DNA of 64,000 bases, from the NCBI GenBank assembly GCA_945870025.1, contig CAMBQN010000009.1:1-64000 (forward strand), written 5' to 3'. The number at the start of each line of letters is the position of its first letter. The first letter of the stretch is position 1. Of the stretch, positions 50,997 through 60,648 are shown one piece after another. Made by a program: the position numbers and the translations under genes. The stretch is from Akkermansia muciniphila (GTDB lineage: Bacteria; Verrucomicrobiota; Kiritimatiellia; RFP12; JAAYNR01). The notes below the pieces were generated by a model, which had not been told where the DNA came from, ran no database searches, and saw nothing but the letters and a program-made list of their open reading frames with translations.

Positions 50997-53480
50997 ATGA
51001 GCGAGAATACAGATCAAACTGAAGGTCGTGAGACGCCCGATAACCAGACGGATCCGCGACACAGCCCCGCTCACTATTCCGGGCGCGCTCCGTATCCGTC
51101 TGGGCCGGGCTATTCCGGGCGCGCTCCGTATCCGTCTGGGCCGGGCTATTACGGGCCGTCACCCTATGGCGCGTATGGACAATATGGCTATGGCGCGCCC
51201 AATTACGGTGGCGGACAGGCGGGGGCGAATGAGGCCGAGGCGTCGATCATTGGCGATGTGACGATCCAGCGGATGCTGCGTGTCTGCACGCAGCGGTGGG
51301 TCACCGTTTTGGTATTCGTAATTCTTGGCGCGCTCGGCGCATTCTTTGTGTTCAAGATCATGCCGACGATTTACGAGGCGACCAGCATGCTGGAGATGAG
51401 CATTCGACCGAGCCGGATTCTGGCCACCAAAAGCGCGATTGTTGAAACCGACACGACCGGAACGATGGAAGAGGTGTTTAACACCCGTTTGGCCCGGTTG
51501 CGCAGTCGGGCCATGCTGGAGCAGGTGCTGGCCCGCTATCACACCGACCACCCTAATTCTTCCGTTTCCGAAGAGGAGTTGATAGCGATCTTGTCTGGGG
51601 ATACCCGGATCACCCTGCAGCGCCGCTCGCGGCTGGTCGCGGTTTCCGTCCGGTCGATCAACGCGCAATTGGCGGCCGATATGGCTAATGCGTACGCGCT
51701 GACGGCCGAGACGTTCACCCAAGATGAGAACAAGTCTGTTTCCGAAGAAGCCGTCGCGTGGTTACGGTCGACGGTCGAGGTGCAGCGGCGGAAACTGTCA
51801 CAGGCCGATCAGGCGATTCTGGATTTCAAGGTCAGTACACAGGTGGACTCCTTTGAACAAGATAAGGAGGGCGTGAGCCTGGCGCTCGCACGCGTCAACG
51901 CCGACATCACCGATTTGGAGTCGCGCATCACCATGGCCGAGGAGATGCTGCTGACGCTGCAGCGGATACAGAACGAGCCGGACCGTTTCGGGTCGCTGCC
52001 GGACAGCACGCCGCGGGCTGCCGAAATAGCCCAAACCTATCAAAAGTGGCAGGATCAGATTGCCGAGCGTAATGCGATGCTCGCCCGCTATACCGCAAAA
52101 CATCCCGATGTGCTGGTCAAGGATAAAGAGGTCGCTGTCTATCAGGTCCAGTTCGCCGATACGGTGAAGCGTGCCTGCGATACGGCCGAGGCTAACCTGT
52201 CTCTGCTGAAGAGTCAGATGGAGCCGTTCAAGGTCAGGCGGACGGAACTGAGCAAGGTTTATTCCGACAAGCAGACCAAGATTGACGAGGCGGTGCTCCG
52301 CCTCCACCAGCTCCAGCGTGATCTCGATGTCAACGAACAAAGCTATCAGGCGCTTCTGAACCGGATGGAAGAGGCTCGACTGGCCCAGGACGAAAACATG
52401 TGTACCGTAAAAGTCGGCGAAACGAGCATGATCCCGCGCCAGCCAGTCAGCCCGCAACCCATGCTCATTTTTCCGGCCGGGCCTATCCTCGGTTTGCTCA
52501 TCGGCGTCCTGTTTATTCTCGTGATTGACCATTTGGAAGACAAGATAACGGATATCGCCGATATCGAGCAGCGCCTGCGCATGAAGGTGCTGTGCGTGCT
52601 GCCGCATGTGCAGAAGAGGAATCGCGAGGAATTGGCGTTGATAACGGCGGAGGACAAATTCTCCCATTTCTCTGAATCGTTCGCCAGTTTGCGCAGTCTG
52701 CTGGATTCCCCGCGCTACCGAGAGCACGCCAAAGTCGTGCTGCTTCTGAGCACACAACCCAGCGAGGGCAAGACGATCTCGTCTTCTAACTTGGCGCTTT
52801 CGTATGCTACAAGCGGTCAGCGAACACTGCTGGTTGATTTCGACATGCGCCGGCCGCGCCAAGCACGCATCTACAATATGTCGCGCGATGCCTTCGTCAG
52901 TCTTCCTCACACGCTCGACAAGAATGATCCGGCGCTCTTCGAGAAACTGCCCGTGCCGTCAGGCTTCGCGAACCTCGATCTTGTCTTGTCACGCGCCTCG
53001 TCGGAGATCAGTCCGGCCAACCTCATGGGTTCGGGCATTGTGGCACAGTTCATGGAGTGGGCGCGTCAACACTATGATCGGATCATCATTGACGCGCCGC
53101 CGTTCGGCATCGTGGGCGACGCGGTTGTTCTGGCATCGGTTGCCGACAGCGTGATCCTCATTTGCTGCCCGGACCGGACCCATTACGGACCGATTAAACA
53201 CGCGATCCGCCACCTGACCGAGGTCGGTGCGCGAGTGATTGGCGTCCTGGTGAATGATGTGGACTTTAGCCGCCGCAGTATGTTCAGCGGCTATGACTAC
53301 CACTACCGCTACTCCTACAGCTATGGTGGCAAGTATGCCTATCGCGGCGCTCCAGACGTGCGTCCGGAAATCCGGGTTGAGGAGCCTACGAAGCCCAACA
53401 CGGGTGTGGCAGAGGACTCGACTCCAGCGAAGGCAAAGAACACGCCTCCAGGTGTTGTGGTCGTCGCGGAAGAGGACTGA
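50997..53480 (+). CDS. Wzc-like polysaccharide co-polymerase with BY-kinase
   Basis: This is an 827-aa protein. Residues 1-75 are an unusual Pro/Gly/Tyr-rich cytoplasmic tail. A Wzz-type region follows, with TM1 at about 97-117 (WVTVLVFVILGALGAFFVF), long coiled coils (about 250-460) and TM2 at about 480-503. The tyrosine-kinase domain has Walker A STQPSEGKT (near 585), Walker A' TLLVDFDMRRPR and Walker B YDRIIIDAPPFG. The C-terminal tyrosine cluster FSGYDYHYRYSYSYGGKYAY (about 764-783) is the usual autophosphorylation tail. It controls chain length and export of the polysaccharide made by this locus. A second tyrosine-rich region at the N-terminus is not typical. Confidence 0.92.
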   Translation: MSENTDQTEGRETPDNQTDPRHSPAHYSGRAPYPSGPGYSGRAPYPSGPGYYGPSPYGAYGQYGYGAPNYGGGQAGANEAEASIIGDVTIQRMLRVCTQRWVTVLVFVILGALGAFFVFKIMPTIYEATSMLEMSIRPSRILATKSAIVETDTTGTMEEVFNTRLARLRSRAMLEQVLARYHTDHPNSSVSEEELIAILSGDTRITLQRRSRLVAVSVRSINAQLAADMANAYALTAETFTQDENKSVSEEAVAWLRSTVEVQRRKLSQADQAILDFKVSTQVDSFEQDKEGVSLALARVNADITDLESRITMAEEMLLTLQRIQNEPDRFGSLPDSTPRAAEIAQTYQKWQDQIAERNAMLARYTAKHPDVLVKDKEVAVYQVQFADTVKRACDTAEANLSLLKSQMEPFKVRRTELSKVYSDKQTKIDEAVLRLHQLQRDLDVNEQSYQALLNRMEEARLAQDENMCTVKVGETSMIPRQPVSPQPMLIFPAGPILGLLIGVLFILVIDHLEDKITDIADIEQRLRMKVLCVLPHVQKRNREELALITAEDKFSHFSESFASLRSLLDSPRYREHAKVVLLLSTQPSEGKTISSSNLALSYATSGQRTLLVDFDMRRPRQARIYNMSRDAFVSLPHTLDKNDPALFEKLPVPSGFANLDLVLSRASSEISPANLMGSGIVAQFMEWARQHYDRIIIDAPPFGIVGDAVVLASVADSVILICCPDRTHYGPIKHAIRHLTEVGARVIGVLVNDVDFSRRSMFSGYDYHYRYSYSYGGKYAYRGAPDVRPEIRVEEPTKPNTGVAEDSTPAKAKNTPPGVVVVAEED
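51075..51155. repeat. 36-bp tandem repeat in the Wzc-like gene
   Basis: Two exact 36-bp copies (51075-51110, 51111-51146) and the start of a third encode repeats of the 12-aa unit YSGRAPYPSGPG. The in-frame period can change copy number without breaking the gene. Confidence 0.85.
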
Positions 53481-53486
53481 TTGACG

Positions 53487-54557
53487 ATGGCAAACGACAA
53501 GCGCATCCTGGTGACCGGCGGAGCGGGGTTTATCGGCTCTGCGGTGATACGCTATCTGTTGCGAACGCAGAACGTTTGTGTGCTGAATCTGGACAAGCTC
53601 ACCTACGCGGGAAACCCCGAGTCGTTGCGCGAGGCGGCGGCTGACGCGCGCTATGCGTTTGTCCGCGCGGACATCGGTGATGCGGAGGCCGTCCGCCGGA
53701 CCTTTGAGACATTCAGCCCCGACGCGGTGCTGCATCTGGCGGCGGAATCCCATGTGGATCGCTCGATCGACGGACCGTCTGCCTTCATGCAGACCAACAT
53801 CATCGGCACGTATACCCTGCTGGAGGCGGCCCGGCGGCATTGGGCCTCATTGCCTGAGGCCCGGCGACGGACGTTTCGTTTTCAGCACATCTCCACCGAC
53901 GAGGTGTATGGCAGCCTGGGCGCGGATGGACTGTTCTCTGAATCCACGCCTTACGCCCCACGGTCACCTTATTCCGCCAGCAAGGCCGCCTCGGATCATC
54001 TCGTGATGGCCTGGCACCACACGTACGGCTTGCCTGTTGTGATCACGAATTGCTCAAACAATTACGGGCCCTACCATTTTCCGGAGAAGCTGGTTCCGCT
54101 AATCATTCTGAACGCGATCGATCTCGAGCCCCTCCCAATCTATGGTAAGGGCGATAACGTGCGCGATTGGCTCTACGTGGACGACCACGCCTGCGCGTTG
54201 GCGACCGTTCTGGATCGCGGCGTTTCGGGCGAGACCTACAACGTGGGCGGCTCGAACGAGCGCACCAACCTGCAGGTGGTGGAGACGATCTGTGCGGTTC
54301 TGGACGATCTGCGCCCCCGTCCCGACGGCGGCCGCTATGGCGATCTGATCACCTTTGTCGCGGATCGCCCCGGCCATGATCAACGCTATGCGATCGATGC
54401 GTCAAAGATTCGCCGGGAGCTGGGGTGGTCGCCGCAGGAAAGCTTCGAAACTGGCATTCGCAAAACCGTTCGCTGGTATCTGGACAATGCGTGGTGGTGG
54501 CAGCCTATCCGTTCCGGAACCTATGCCGGTGAGCGGCTCGGTCGGGGTGCGGGATGA
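53487..54557 (+). CDS. rmlB: dTDP-glucose 4,6-dehydratase
   Basis: This protein is about 356 aa from the ATG at 53487 (a TTG at 53481 is possible). NAD-binding GGAGFIG is at residues 11-17. [12 protein letters not shown] carries the catalytic Asp-Glu pair of the dehydratase subgroup, and Tyr162-x3-Lys166 (YSASKAA) completes the active site. [17 protein letters not shown] and [14 protein letters not shown] are strong RmlB signatures. It makes dTDP-4-keto-6-deoxyglucose for deoxysugar synthesis. RmlA, RmlC and RmlD are not in the window, so the final sugar is unknown. It overlaps the next gene by 4 nt. Confidence 0.92.
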   Translation: MANDKRILVTGGAGFIGSAVIRYLLRTQNVCVLNLDKLTYAGNPESLREAAADARYAFVRADIGDAEAVRRTFETFSPDAVLHLAAESHVDRSIDGPSAFMQTNIIGTYTLLEAARRHWASLPEARRRTFRFQHISTDEVYGSLGADGLFSESTPYAPRSPYSASKAASDHLVMAWHHTYGLPVVITNCSNNYGPYHFPEKLVPLIILNAIDLEPLPIYGKGDNVRDWLYVDDHACALATVLDRGVSGETYNVGGSNERTNLQVVETICAVLDDLRPRPDGGRYGDLITFVADRPGHDQRYAIDASKIRRELGWSPQESFETGIRKTVRWYLDNAWWWQPIRSGTYAGERLGRGAG

Positions 54558-55525
54558 AGCGCCTATCACTCAATGGTTATCTGGCGGCGCTTGAAGCGGG
54601 ACGCAAACCGTACCATGACGGCTATTATGCCATGTATTCGAGCCTGCTGGGCGGCATCGTCACCAACCCGGTGCTGATGCAGCTCCCGATTGATGACCAT
54701 CTGGTCCATCGCGGAGACGGGGTCTTTGACACGTTCAAATGCGTGGACGGCGCGATTTATAATCTCGACGCGCATCTGCATCGTTTGGAACGTTCAGCCG
54801 CAGCGATCGGCACCCGGTGGCCGGGCGGGGTGGGCGATATCCGCGCGCTGACGCTGGAAACCATTCGGGCCGGCGACCACCGCATGTGCTCGGGCCGGGT
54901 CATGCTCGCCCGCGGTCCCGGTGGGTTCGGCGTAAGCCCCTACGAGCCGCCCGAACCCTCGCTGTATATCATCGCCTACAAACTGGGCACACCCTTCATG
55001 GAATTGCACCCCGCTGGCGCGCGCGTGCGGCGCAGCCGGGTGCCGGCGAAGCCGTCGCAGTTTGCCGAGATCAAAAACTGTAACTACCTTCCCAATGTGC
55101 TCATGAAAGGCGAGGCTGTCGATTGGGGTGTCGATTTTGTCGTCGGCTATGATGCCGACAACCACCTCACCGAAGGCGCCACGGAAAATGCGGGGATCGT
55201 GACCCGATCGGGCGAACTGGTCTTCCCGAGGCTGGAGAATATTCTGGCGGGAACCTCGATGTTGCGGCTGATGGAGCTGGCGCAGGAACAGGTGTCGGCC
55301 GGCGCCCTGAAGGCGGTCACGATGCGCGACATCTCCGAGCAGGATGTGTTGGACGCGGCCGAGGTGCTGATTGTCGGTACGACGCTCAATGTCGTCGCCG
55401 TTTGCGAGTATGAAGGGTGCGCCATCGGACGGGGAACTCCCGGACCGGTCTGGCAATTGCTCAATGGTTTGCTGGAGCGCGACATTCTCGAAAATGACGC
55501 CTTGCGAACCCGGGTGTTTGGATAA
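54554..55525 (+). CDS. PLP-dependent aminotransferase class IV
   Basis: This 323-aa protein is of the branched-chain aminotransferase/aminodeoxychorismate lyase fold. It has [12 protein letters not shown] near the start, PLP-binding Lys174 in [10 protein letters not shown], and [12 protein letters not shown] and [14 protein letters not shown] later. It is translationally coupled to rmlB by an ATGA overlap. Sugar aminotransferases normally belong to other classes (DegT/AHBA), so a class IV enzyme in an exopolysaccharide operon is unexpected. It may supply an amino acid or act elsewhere. The substrate is unknown. Confidence 0.85.
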   Translation: MKRLSLNGYLAALEAGRKPYHDGYYAMYSSLLGGIVTNPVLMQLPIDDHLVHRGDGVFDTFKCVDGAIYNLDAHLHRLERSAAAIGTRWPGGVGDIRALTLETIRAGDHRMCSGRVMLARGPGGFGVSPYEPPEPSLYIIAYKLGTPFMELHPAGARVRRSRVPAKPSQFAEIKNCNYLPNVLMKGEAVDWGVDFVVGYDADNHLTEGATENAGIVTRSGELVFPRLENILAGTSMLRLMELAQEQVSAGALKAVTMRDISEQDVLDAAEVLIVGTTLNVVAVCEYEGCAIGRGTPGPVWQLLNGLLERDILENDALRTRVFG

Positions 55526-55527
55526 CA

Positions 55528-55673
55528 GAGCCGCTTGCAAAACCCTGTTTTGCAAGCGGAGTGTTCAGGTGTCAGGTTTCGGGTATCAGGATGAACCACA
55601 CGATGTTGCATCTTCCTGAAACCTGATCACTGAAACCTGAAACCGGCGCTTGCAGGGGTTTTGCAAGCGCCTC
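55528..55673. repeat. 146-bp fold-back repeat element, copy B
   Basis: This is an inverted copy of 44067-44198. The hairpins are 55531-55543 with 55547-55559 (13-bp perfect stem) and 55645-55653 with 55663-55671 (9-bp stem). It is 14 nt longer than copy A because of two extra heptamers in the centre. It starts 3 nt after the aminotransferase stop and ends about 20 nt before the EIIA ATG, so it fills nearly the whole gap. Confidence 0.9.
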
Positions 55674-55693
55674 AACAGGCAAGGCAGAATTAC

Positions 55694-56155
55694 ATGGATG
55701 CATGTCACGTGTTGACGGAACGATGTCGGGTTCGGTTTGACCCCGAAGGTGATGATCTTTACGCGGTCATTGAAACCTTGGCGGATGCCGCGGTGGCGGG
55801 CGGACTGCTACCGAAGGCGGGCCGCGACGAGGCCGTGCAGGCTGTCTTGAAACGTGAACAGAGCGGGTCAACGGTCTTGTCCGACGGAATCGCTTTTCCC
55901 CATGGCCGCACGGGTGTGGTTCCGCAACTGGCCTCCGTCTTGGGCGTGTTCCGAAACGGCCTCCAGACCACCGACCCCTCCAGCGGCGCGGCGATCTGGC
56001 TGGTGGCGCTGATCTTCGTGCCACTCCAAGGGGCCGGAAACGGACATATTCATTTTCTCGCCACGCTCAGCAAACGGCTGATCAAACCCGACGTGGTGGC
56101 GCTTCTGCGCACGGCCACACACGAGGCAGACGTACTCGCCGCACTGTTCGTCTGA
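55694..56155 (+). CDS. PTS EIIA (PtsN/fructose-type) domain protein
   Basis: This protein is about 153 aa from the ATG at 55694, after AAGGCAG and directly behind repeat element B. The phosphorylated histidine is His70 in SDGIAFPHGRT, the signature of the EIIA fructose/nitrogen-regulatory family. The rest (VALIFVPLQGAGNGHIHFLATLSKRL) fits that fold. No EIIB, EIIC, HPr or EI is in the window, so a regulatory PtsN-like role is more likely than sugar uptake. Confidence 0.88.
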   Translation: MDACHVLTERCRVRFDPEGDDLYAVIETLADAAVAGGLLPKAGRDEAVQAVLKREQSGSTVLSDGIAFPHGRTGVVPQLASVLGVFRNGLQTTDPSSGAAIWLVALIFVPLQGAGNGHIHFLATLSKRLIKPDVVALLRTATHEADVLAALFV

Positions 56156-56165
56156 CGCCGCGCGA

Positions 56166-57182
56166 TTACGTCGCGGGGATCTGGCGAATCAGTTCCGGGA
56201 GGATCTCGAAGAGGTCGCCGACGATGGCGATGTCGGCGATCTGCATCATCGGTGTGTCGGGATTTTTGTCCAGAGCGATGATGAGGTCGCACGACTGCAT
56301 GCCCACCAGATGCTGGATCTGACCCGAGATGGCGCAGGCCATGTAAACCTTGGATTGTACCGTCTGACCGGTCTGGCCGACCTGATGGGCGTAGGGAATC
56401 CATCCGGCATCCACCGCGGCGCGGCTGGCACCGACGGCGCCGCCGACGCGGGAGGCGAGCTGACGCAGCAGGTTGAATCCCTCGGGACCCTTGAGGCCGC
56501 GGCCGCCGGAGATGATGAATGAGGCGTCGCCGAGGTTGACTGCGGTCTCGGTGCTGTGAAAGACCTCGATCACGCGCTTGAGGGCGTCAGACGGGTCGGG
56601 CGTCAACGGTTCGCGGATGACGCGTCCCGTGCGGCGCGGGTCGGCGTCAAGCGCCTTCATCACGCGCGGCCGGACGGTGGCAAGCTGGGGGCGGTGGTTG
56701 GAGCAGCGAATCGTCGCCATGATGTTGCCGCCGAACGCAGGACGCGTCTGCAGCAGATCGCCGTTGTCGGGGTCGATCGCCAGTCCGGTGCAGTCGGCCG
56801 TGAGGCCGCAGTCGGCCAGCACGGCGACCCGCGGGATGAGCGCGCGGCCGCAGGTGGTGGCGCCGCACAGCACGCTTTCGGGGCGGTATTTGTCGATCAG
56901 TTGTACGAGGGTGCGGGCTGCGGCCTCATCGTTGAACGCGGCGAACGCAGGATCGTCAACCACGATCACGGCGTCGCAGCCGCAGGCGATCAGGCCGCCG
57001 GTCTGTCCGGCGACCCCGGAGCCGAGCACGATGGCCCAGACTTCCGAACCGCGGACATCGGCCAGGGCGCGCGCGGCCCCGACCAGTTCGTGCGTGACGG
57101 GCTGAATGTGGCCGGAGAGGACTTCGGCTACGACCCACACATTGCGGAAAGCTCCGCGTGCAACAGCAGGGTTCAAACGCAT
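56166..57182 (-). CDS. etfA: Electron transfer flavoprotein alpha subunit
   Basis: This is a 338-aa protein. Residues 1-200 are the N-terminal adenine-nucleotide-like domain. The C-terminal FAD-binding domain has SGGRGLKGPEGFNLLRQLA, GASRAAVDAGWIPYAHQVGQ and GQTVQSKVYMACAISG-type blocks typical of EtfA/FixB. An AAGGAG lies upstream of the ATG. It is the last gene of the C1 operon, 10 nt after etfB. The heterodimer accepts electrons from flavoprotein dehydrogenases, or bifurcates them. The partner is not obvious here, but MetF is two genes upstream. Confidence 0.93.
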   Translation of the reverse strand: MRLNPAVARGAFRNVWVVAEVLSGHIQPVTHELVGAARALADVRGSEVWAIVLGSGVAGQTGGLIACGCDAVIVVDDPAFAAFNDEAAARTLVQLIDKYRPESVLCGATTCGRALIPRVAVLADCGLTADCTGLAIDPDNGDLLQTRPAFGGNIMATIRCSNHRPQLATVRPRVMKALDADPRRTGRVIREPLTPDPSDALKRVIEVFHSTETAVNLGDASFIISGGRGLKGPEGFNLLRQLASRVGGAVGASRAAVDAGWIPYAHQVGQTGQTVQSKVYMACAISGQIQHLVGMQSCDLIIALDKNPDTPMMQIADIAIVGDLFEILPELIRQIPAT

Positions 57183-57192
57183 GGAAAGCTCC

Positions 57193-57981
57193 TTAGACGA
57201 GACTCCGTGTTCTCAATTCGTGCAACAGCTCGGCGGCACAGACGTCGGGCGATCCCGTGATGCGGCGCGAGGCCTTGTTGCGGGGCGGCGGTGGTTCGGT
57301 CTTGACGACGCGCGTGGGCGAACCATCCAGCCCGATCTTGGCCGTGTCGGCGCCGATCATCTCGGGCGTCCAGACGGGAATCTCCATCTTTTGCGAGGCC
57401 AGACGGCCCCGGAGCGTCGGGACACGCGGCGAGTTGATGTCTTTGACCACAGTGATCACGGCGGGGAGGGTCAGCTCGCAGACGTCATAGCCATCTTCGT
57501 GCATGCGCACGGCGACGAGGGTTTCGGGGGTAGCCGAACGCACCTGCATGACATGCGTCGCTTGGGGCCAGCCGAGGTGCGCCGCGATGCCGGGGCCGAC
57601 CTGTGCGGTGTCGCCATCCACCGCCTGCTTGCCGCAGATCACGAGATCGGCGCCGCCAAGTTTGCGAATGGCGCAGGCCAGGGCGTAGCTGGTGGCCCAG
57701 GTGTCGGAGCCGCCGAAGGCGCGGTGGCTCAGCAGAATGGCGCGGTCGGCCCCCTGCGAGACCGCTTCGCGCAGGACCGCCTCGGCCTTGGGAGGGCCCA
57801 TCGAGAGGACGACCACCTCGCCGCCAAACCGCTCGCGCAACAGCACGCCCTCTTCAACCGCATAGGTGTCAAAGGGGTTGAGGATGGCCTTGACGCCCTC
57901 GCGCACGATCCGCTTGGTCTCGGGATCGATCGAGGCGTCGTTGGTGGCGGGAACTTGCTTGATGCAGACCACGATGCGCAT
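57193..57981 (-). CDS. etfB: Electron transfer flavoprotein beta subunit
   Basis: This 262-aa protein begins MRIVVCIKQVPATNDASIDP and has ILNPFDTYAVEEGVLLRE and CGKQAVDGDTAQVGPGIAAH, classic EtfB/FixA blocks. An AAGGAAATTTAACC leader precedes the ATG. The 78-bp gap upstream contains a period-9 TCGA array that ends just before this ribosome binding site. It pairs with the EtfA encoded 10 nt downstream. FixA-type EtfB subunits often take part in anaerobic or bifurcating electron transfer. Confidence 0.93.
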   Translation of the reverse strand: MRIVVCIKQVPATNDASIDPETKRIVREGVKAILNPFDTYAVEEGVLLRERFGGEVVVLSMGPPKAEAVLREAVSQGADRAILLSHRAFGGSDTWATSYALACAIRKLGGADLVICGKQAVDGDTAQVGPGIAAHLGWPQATHVMQVRSATPETLVAVRMHEDGYDVCELTLPAVITVVKDINSPRVPTLRGRLASQKMEIPVWTPEMIGADTAKIGLDGSPTRVVKTEPPPPRNKASRRITGSPDVCAAELLHELRTRSLV

Positions 57982-57996
57982 GGTTAAATTTCCTTT

Positions 57997-58041
57997 TCGA
58001 TAACGTCGATATTATCGATGATGTCGATATTATCGATTCTG
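57997..58041. repeat. Period-9 TCGATNNNN array (x5)
   Basis: Five consecutive 9-nt units begin with TCGAT at 57997, 58006, 58015, 58024 and 58033. TCGATATTA occurs twice, and the array is partly self-complementary. It lies between metF and etfB and ends a few bases 5' of the etfB ribosome binding site. Confidence 0.85.
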
Positions 58042-58059
58042 AGGAACCGTCGCCCGGTG

Positions 58060-58857
58060 TTACGACACCCAGGTGTCGGTGATTAGGTGGTATTGGGTCT
58101 TGAAGCCGAGCAGGGAGAGATACATGCCGCACTGCGGATAGGTGCGGTGGAGGAGGCGGAGCGTCTCGATCGGATCAAAGACCGTGCTCTCGGGAATCTC
58201 GTAGCCGACGGCCTGAGAGAGAAGGTGCAGTTTCTTGCTCATCCACGCCTCGAGTGCGACGGGGAGCGGGCAGGTGGCGAGCAGCTTGTCGACTACGGCG
58301 TTGCGGGCGATCACCGGTTGCGTGATGACGAACATCGCGCCGGCGGCGATCTTGCGGTCCAGCTTCGCGAATTCGTGATCTTCGGGCTCGTAGGGATTGA
58401 ATGCCACGCCGAGGTTGAATGCGCCGGGATAGGTCTGCCCGATGTAGCGCAGGAGTTCGACAGAGGTCACGGACTCGACGCCCGAGGCGCCGATGTCGGC
58501 GGGTTCGAGCTTGGGCAGACGATCAGAGCCATCACCCGTGACCACGAGCAGGTCGCGGATGCCTTGGCCGATGCAGGCTTGCAGGATATCGTCGAGGTTG
58601 GCCTTGGTGTGGAAGGTGTTGAGGTGGATCATCACCTGATCGGGCTTCACGGACAGGCCCAGCTCCTGGATCATCTCCGTCCCCTGGAAGGAGAGATGCC
58701 CCATGGCGTTGTCGGTGAGACAAATGCAGTAGCCGCTGTCGAGGACGCGCTGATACTTCTCGGCAAAGGCCTGCAGGTCGGCGTCAAGCTTCTCCGAGTC
58801 CTGCTTGGGCGGCAGGATCTCGACATGATAGATGTGGTTGGCGATGTGTTTTTTCAT
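58060..58857 (-). CDS. metF: Methylenetetrahydrofolate reductase (MetF-like)
   Basis: This protein is about 265 aa from the ATG at 58857; a longer frame runs back into fhs. It is a TIM-barrel flavoprotein with VEILPPKQDSEKL at the start, CLTDNAMGHLSFQG, DLLVVTGDGSD and GVAFNPYEPEDHEFAKLDRK. These match the MTHFR family (FAD, folate and glutamate contacts), though it is somewhat short. It reduces methylene-THF to methyl-THF, using NAD(P)H or, in acetogens, other carriers. EtfBA directly downstream may be its electron partner. It lies 13 nt after fhs. Confidence 0.85.
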   Translation of the reverse strand: MKKHIANHIYHVEILPPKQDSEKLDADLQAFAEKYQRVLDSGYCICLTDNAMGHLSFQGTEMIQELGLSVKPDQVMIHLNTFHTKANLDDILQACIGQGIRDLLVVTGDGSDRLPKLEPADIGASGVESVTSVELLRYIGQTYPGAFNLGVAFNPYEPEDHEFAKLDRKIAAGAMFVITQPVIARNAVVDKLLATCPLPVALEAWMSKKLHLLSQAVGYEIPESTVFDPIETLRLLHRTYPQCGMYLSLLGFKTQYHLITDTWVS

Positions 58858-58870
58858 AAGGGCTTTCTGG

Positions 58871-60637
58871 CTAAAACAGGCCGGTGACACGACCAGTGGC
58901 GGTGTTGACGTCGATGCGGCGGAAAGCGGGGTCTGAGGCCGTGCCGGGCATCAGCTTGATGTCGCCGGCCACGGGGACGATGAATCCGGCGCCACGGTAG
59001 ACCATGAAATCGCGGATCGGCAGGGTCCAGCCGCGCGGACGACCCTTGGCGGATGGGTCATGCGAGAGGCTCAAATGGGTTTTTACCATGCAGGTGCCCA
59101 TCGTGCAGGTCTCGGGGTCCTTCTCCAGCACCGCCAGTTTCTCCTTGGCCGCCGGAGTGTAGGAGACGCCATCGGCGCCGTAGACCTGCGTGGCGATGGT
59201 GTGGATGCGGTCTTTGAGGGGCATGTCCAAGGGATAGAGAAAGCGGAATTCCGACTTCTGAGCGCAGGCGTCAACCACGGCTTCGGCCAGATCAATCGCG
59301 CCCTCGCCGCCCCGGGCCCAGTGGCGGCTCACAGCGACACGGGCGCCGGCCCCTTCGGCGGCACGGCGGATCGCCAGAATCTCGTCGTCATGGTCGGTGG
59401 CGAAATGATTGATGCACACCACCGGGGCGATGCCGCTCTTGCGAACGGTTTCGATGTGGGCGATGAGGTTCTCGGCGCCGCGTTCGACGAGGCCGGGATT
59501 GCTTTCGGTGTACGCCCGGTCGAGCGGTGCGCCGGGAGAGACCTTCGGTCCGCTGCCATGCATCTTGAGCGCCCGCACGGTGCAGACCACAACCGCTGCG
59601 CTGGGGGTGAGGCCCGAAAAGCGGCACTTGAGGTTCCAGAACTTCTCAAAGCCGATGTCCGCGCCGAATCCGCTCTCGGTGACGTGGTAATCGCCGAGTT
59701 TGAGGGCGATGCGGTCGGCGATGATGGAGGATTGGCCGATGGCGATGTTGGCAAAGGGGCCGGCGTGGACAAAAACCGGGTTGCCTTCGATCGTCTGGAG
59801 GAGGTTGGGGTAGATCGCCTTGTGCATCAGGGCGGTCATCGCGCCGGCGACATCGAGATCGCCGGTGGTGATCGGCTTGCCCGAGGTGCTGGTAGCGACG
59901 ACGATCCGCGCCATGCGTTCCCGCAAATCCTTGATGTCGCGGGCCACCGCGAGGATCGCCATGATTTCCGAAGAGACGGTGATGGCGAATCCGCTGCGCA
60001 TCATGAACCCGTCCATCTTGTCGCCGATGCCGATGATGATGTTGCGCAAGGCCTGGGCGGAGAAGTCCATGACCCAGTTCATGGAGATGGCGTTTGGATC
60101 GATCGAGAGGCGCTTGAGATTGCGAGTGGCGAGCGTGGCGTCGTCGTAATTGAACTCGTGCTGAAGGCGGCTGGTGAGGGCGACCATGGCGAGGTTGTGC
60201 GCATTAGTGATCGCATCGATGTCGCCGGTCAGGCCGAGGTTGAAATCGGTGAGCGGAATGCACTGGGCGAGGCCGCCGCCGGCCGCGCCGCCCTTGACGT
60301 TGAAGGTTGGCCCGCCCGAAGGCTGGCGGATGGCGCCGGTCACCCGCTTGCCCAGCTTGCCGAGACCGTCAACCAGGCCGATCGTGGTGGTCGTCTTGCC
60401 TTCGCCGAGCGGGGTGGGGGTGATCGCGGTGACGTCGATGTACTTGGCGTCGGGACGTGAGGCGAGGCGTTCCAGCACGCGCAGGTGGTTCACCTTGCCG
60501 ATGTGGTGGCCATAGGGCATCAGTTCGTCGGGGAGTATGCCGAGGTCGGCGGCGACGCGGGTGATCGGCTTCATGCCGGCTTCGGCGGCTTCGGCGATCT
60601 GCCAGTCTTTCATCTGAGTCGGGTCAAGTGTGGTCAT
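58871..60637 (-). CDS. fhs: Formate-tetrahydrofolate ligase
   Basis: This 588-aa enzyme joins formate to THF at the cost of ATP. The nucleotide-binding motif is [14 protein letters not shown] (near 72-85). It is followed by [20 protein letters not shown] and [19 protein letters not shown], which are diagnostic of Fhs. It is slightly longer than the usual ~555 aa. The leader is AGGAAATCCC, with a period-9 TCGA array immediately upstream. In anaerobes this is the entry step of the methyl branch of the Wood-Ljungdahl pathway, but it also serves ordinary C1 metabolism. Confidence 0.96.
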   Translation of the reverse strand: MTTLDPTQMKDWQIAEAAEAGMKPITRVAADLGILPDELMPYGHHIGKVNHLRVLERLASRPDAKYIDVTAITPTPLGEGKTTTTIGLVDGLGKLGKRVTGAIRQPSGGPTFNVKGGAAGGGLAQCIPLTDFNLGLTGDIDAITNAHNLAMVALTSRLQHEFNYDDATLATRNLKRLSIDPNAISMNWVMDFSAQALRNIIIGIGDKMDGFMMRSGFAITVSSEIMAILAVARDIKDLRERMARIVVATSTSGKPITTGDLDVAGAMTALMHKAIYPNLLQTIEGNPVFVHAGPFANIAIGQSSIIADRIALKLGDYHVTESGFGADIGFEKFWNLKCRFSGLTPSAAVVVCTVRALKMHGSGPKVSPGAPLDRAYTESNPGLVERGAENLIAHIETVRKSGIAPVVCINHFATDHDDEILAIRRAAEGAGARVAVSRHWARGGEGAIDLAEAVVDACAQKSEFRFLYPLDMPLKDRIHTIATQVYGADGVSYTPAAKEKLAVLEKDPETCTMGTCMVKTHLSLSHDPSAKGRPRGWTLPIRDFMVYRGAGFIVPVAGDIKLMPGTASDPAFRRIDVNTATGRVTGLF

Positions 60638-60648
60638 GGGATTTCCTA

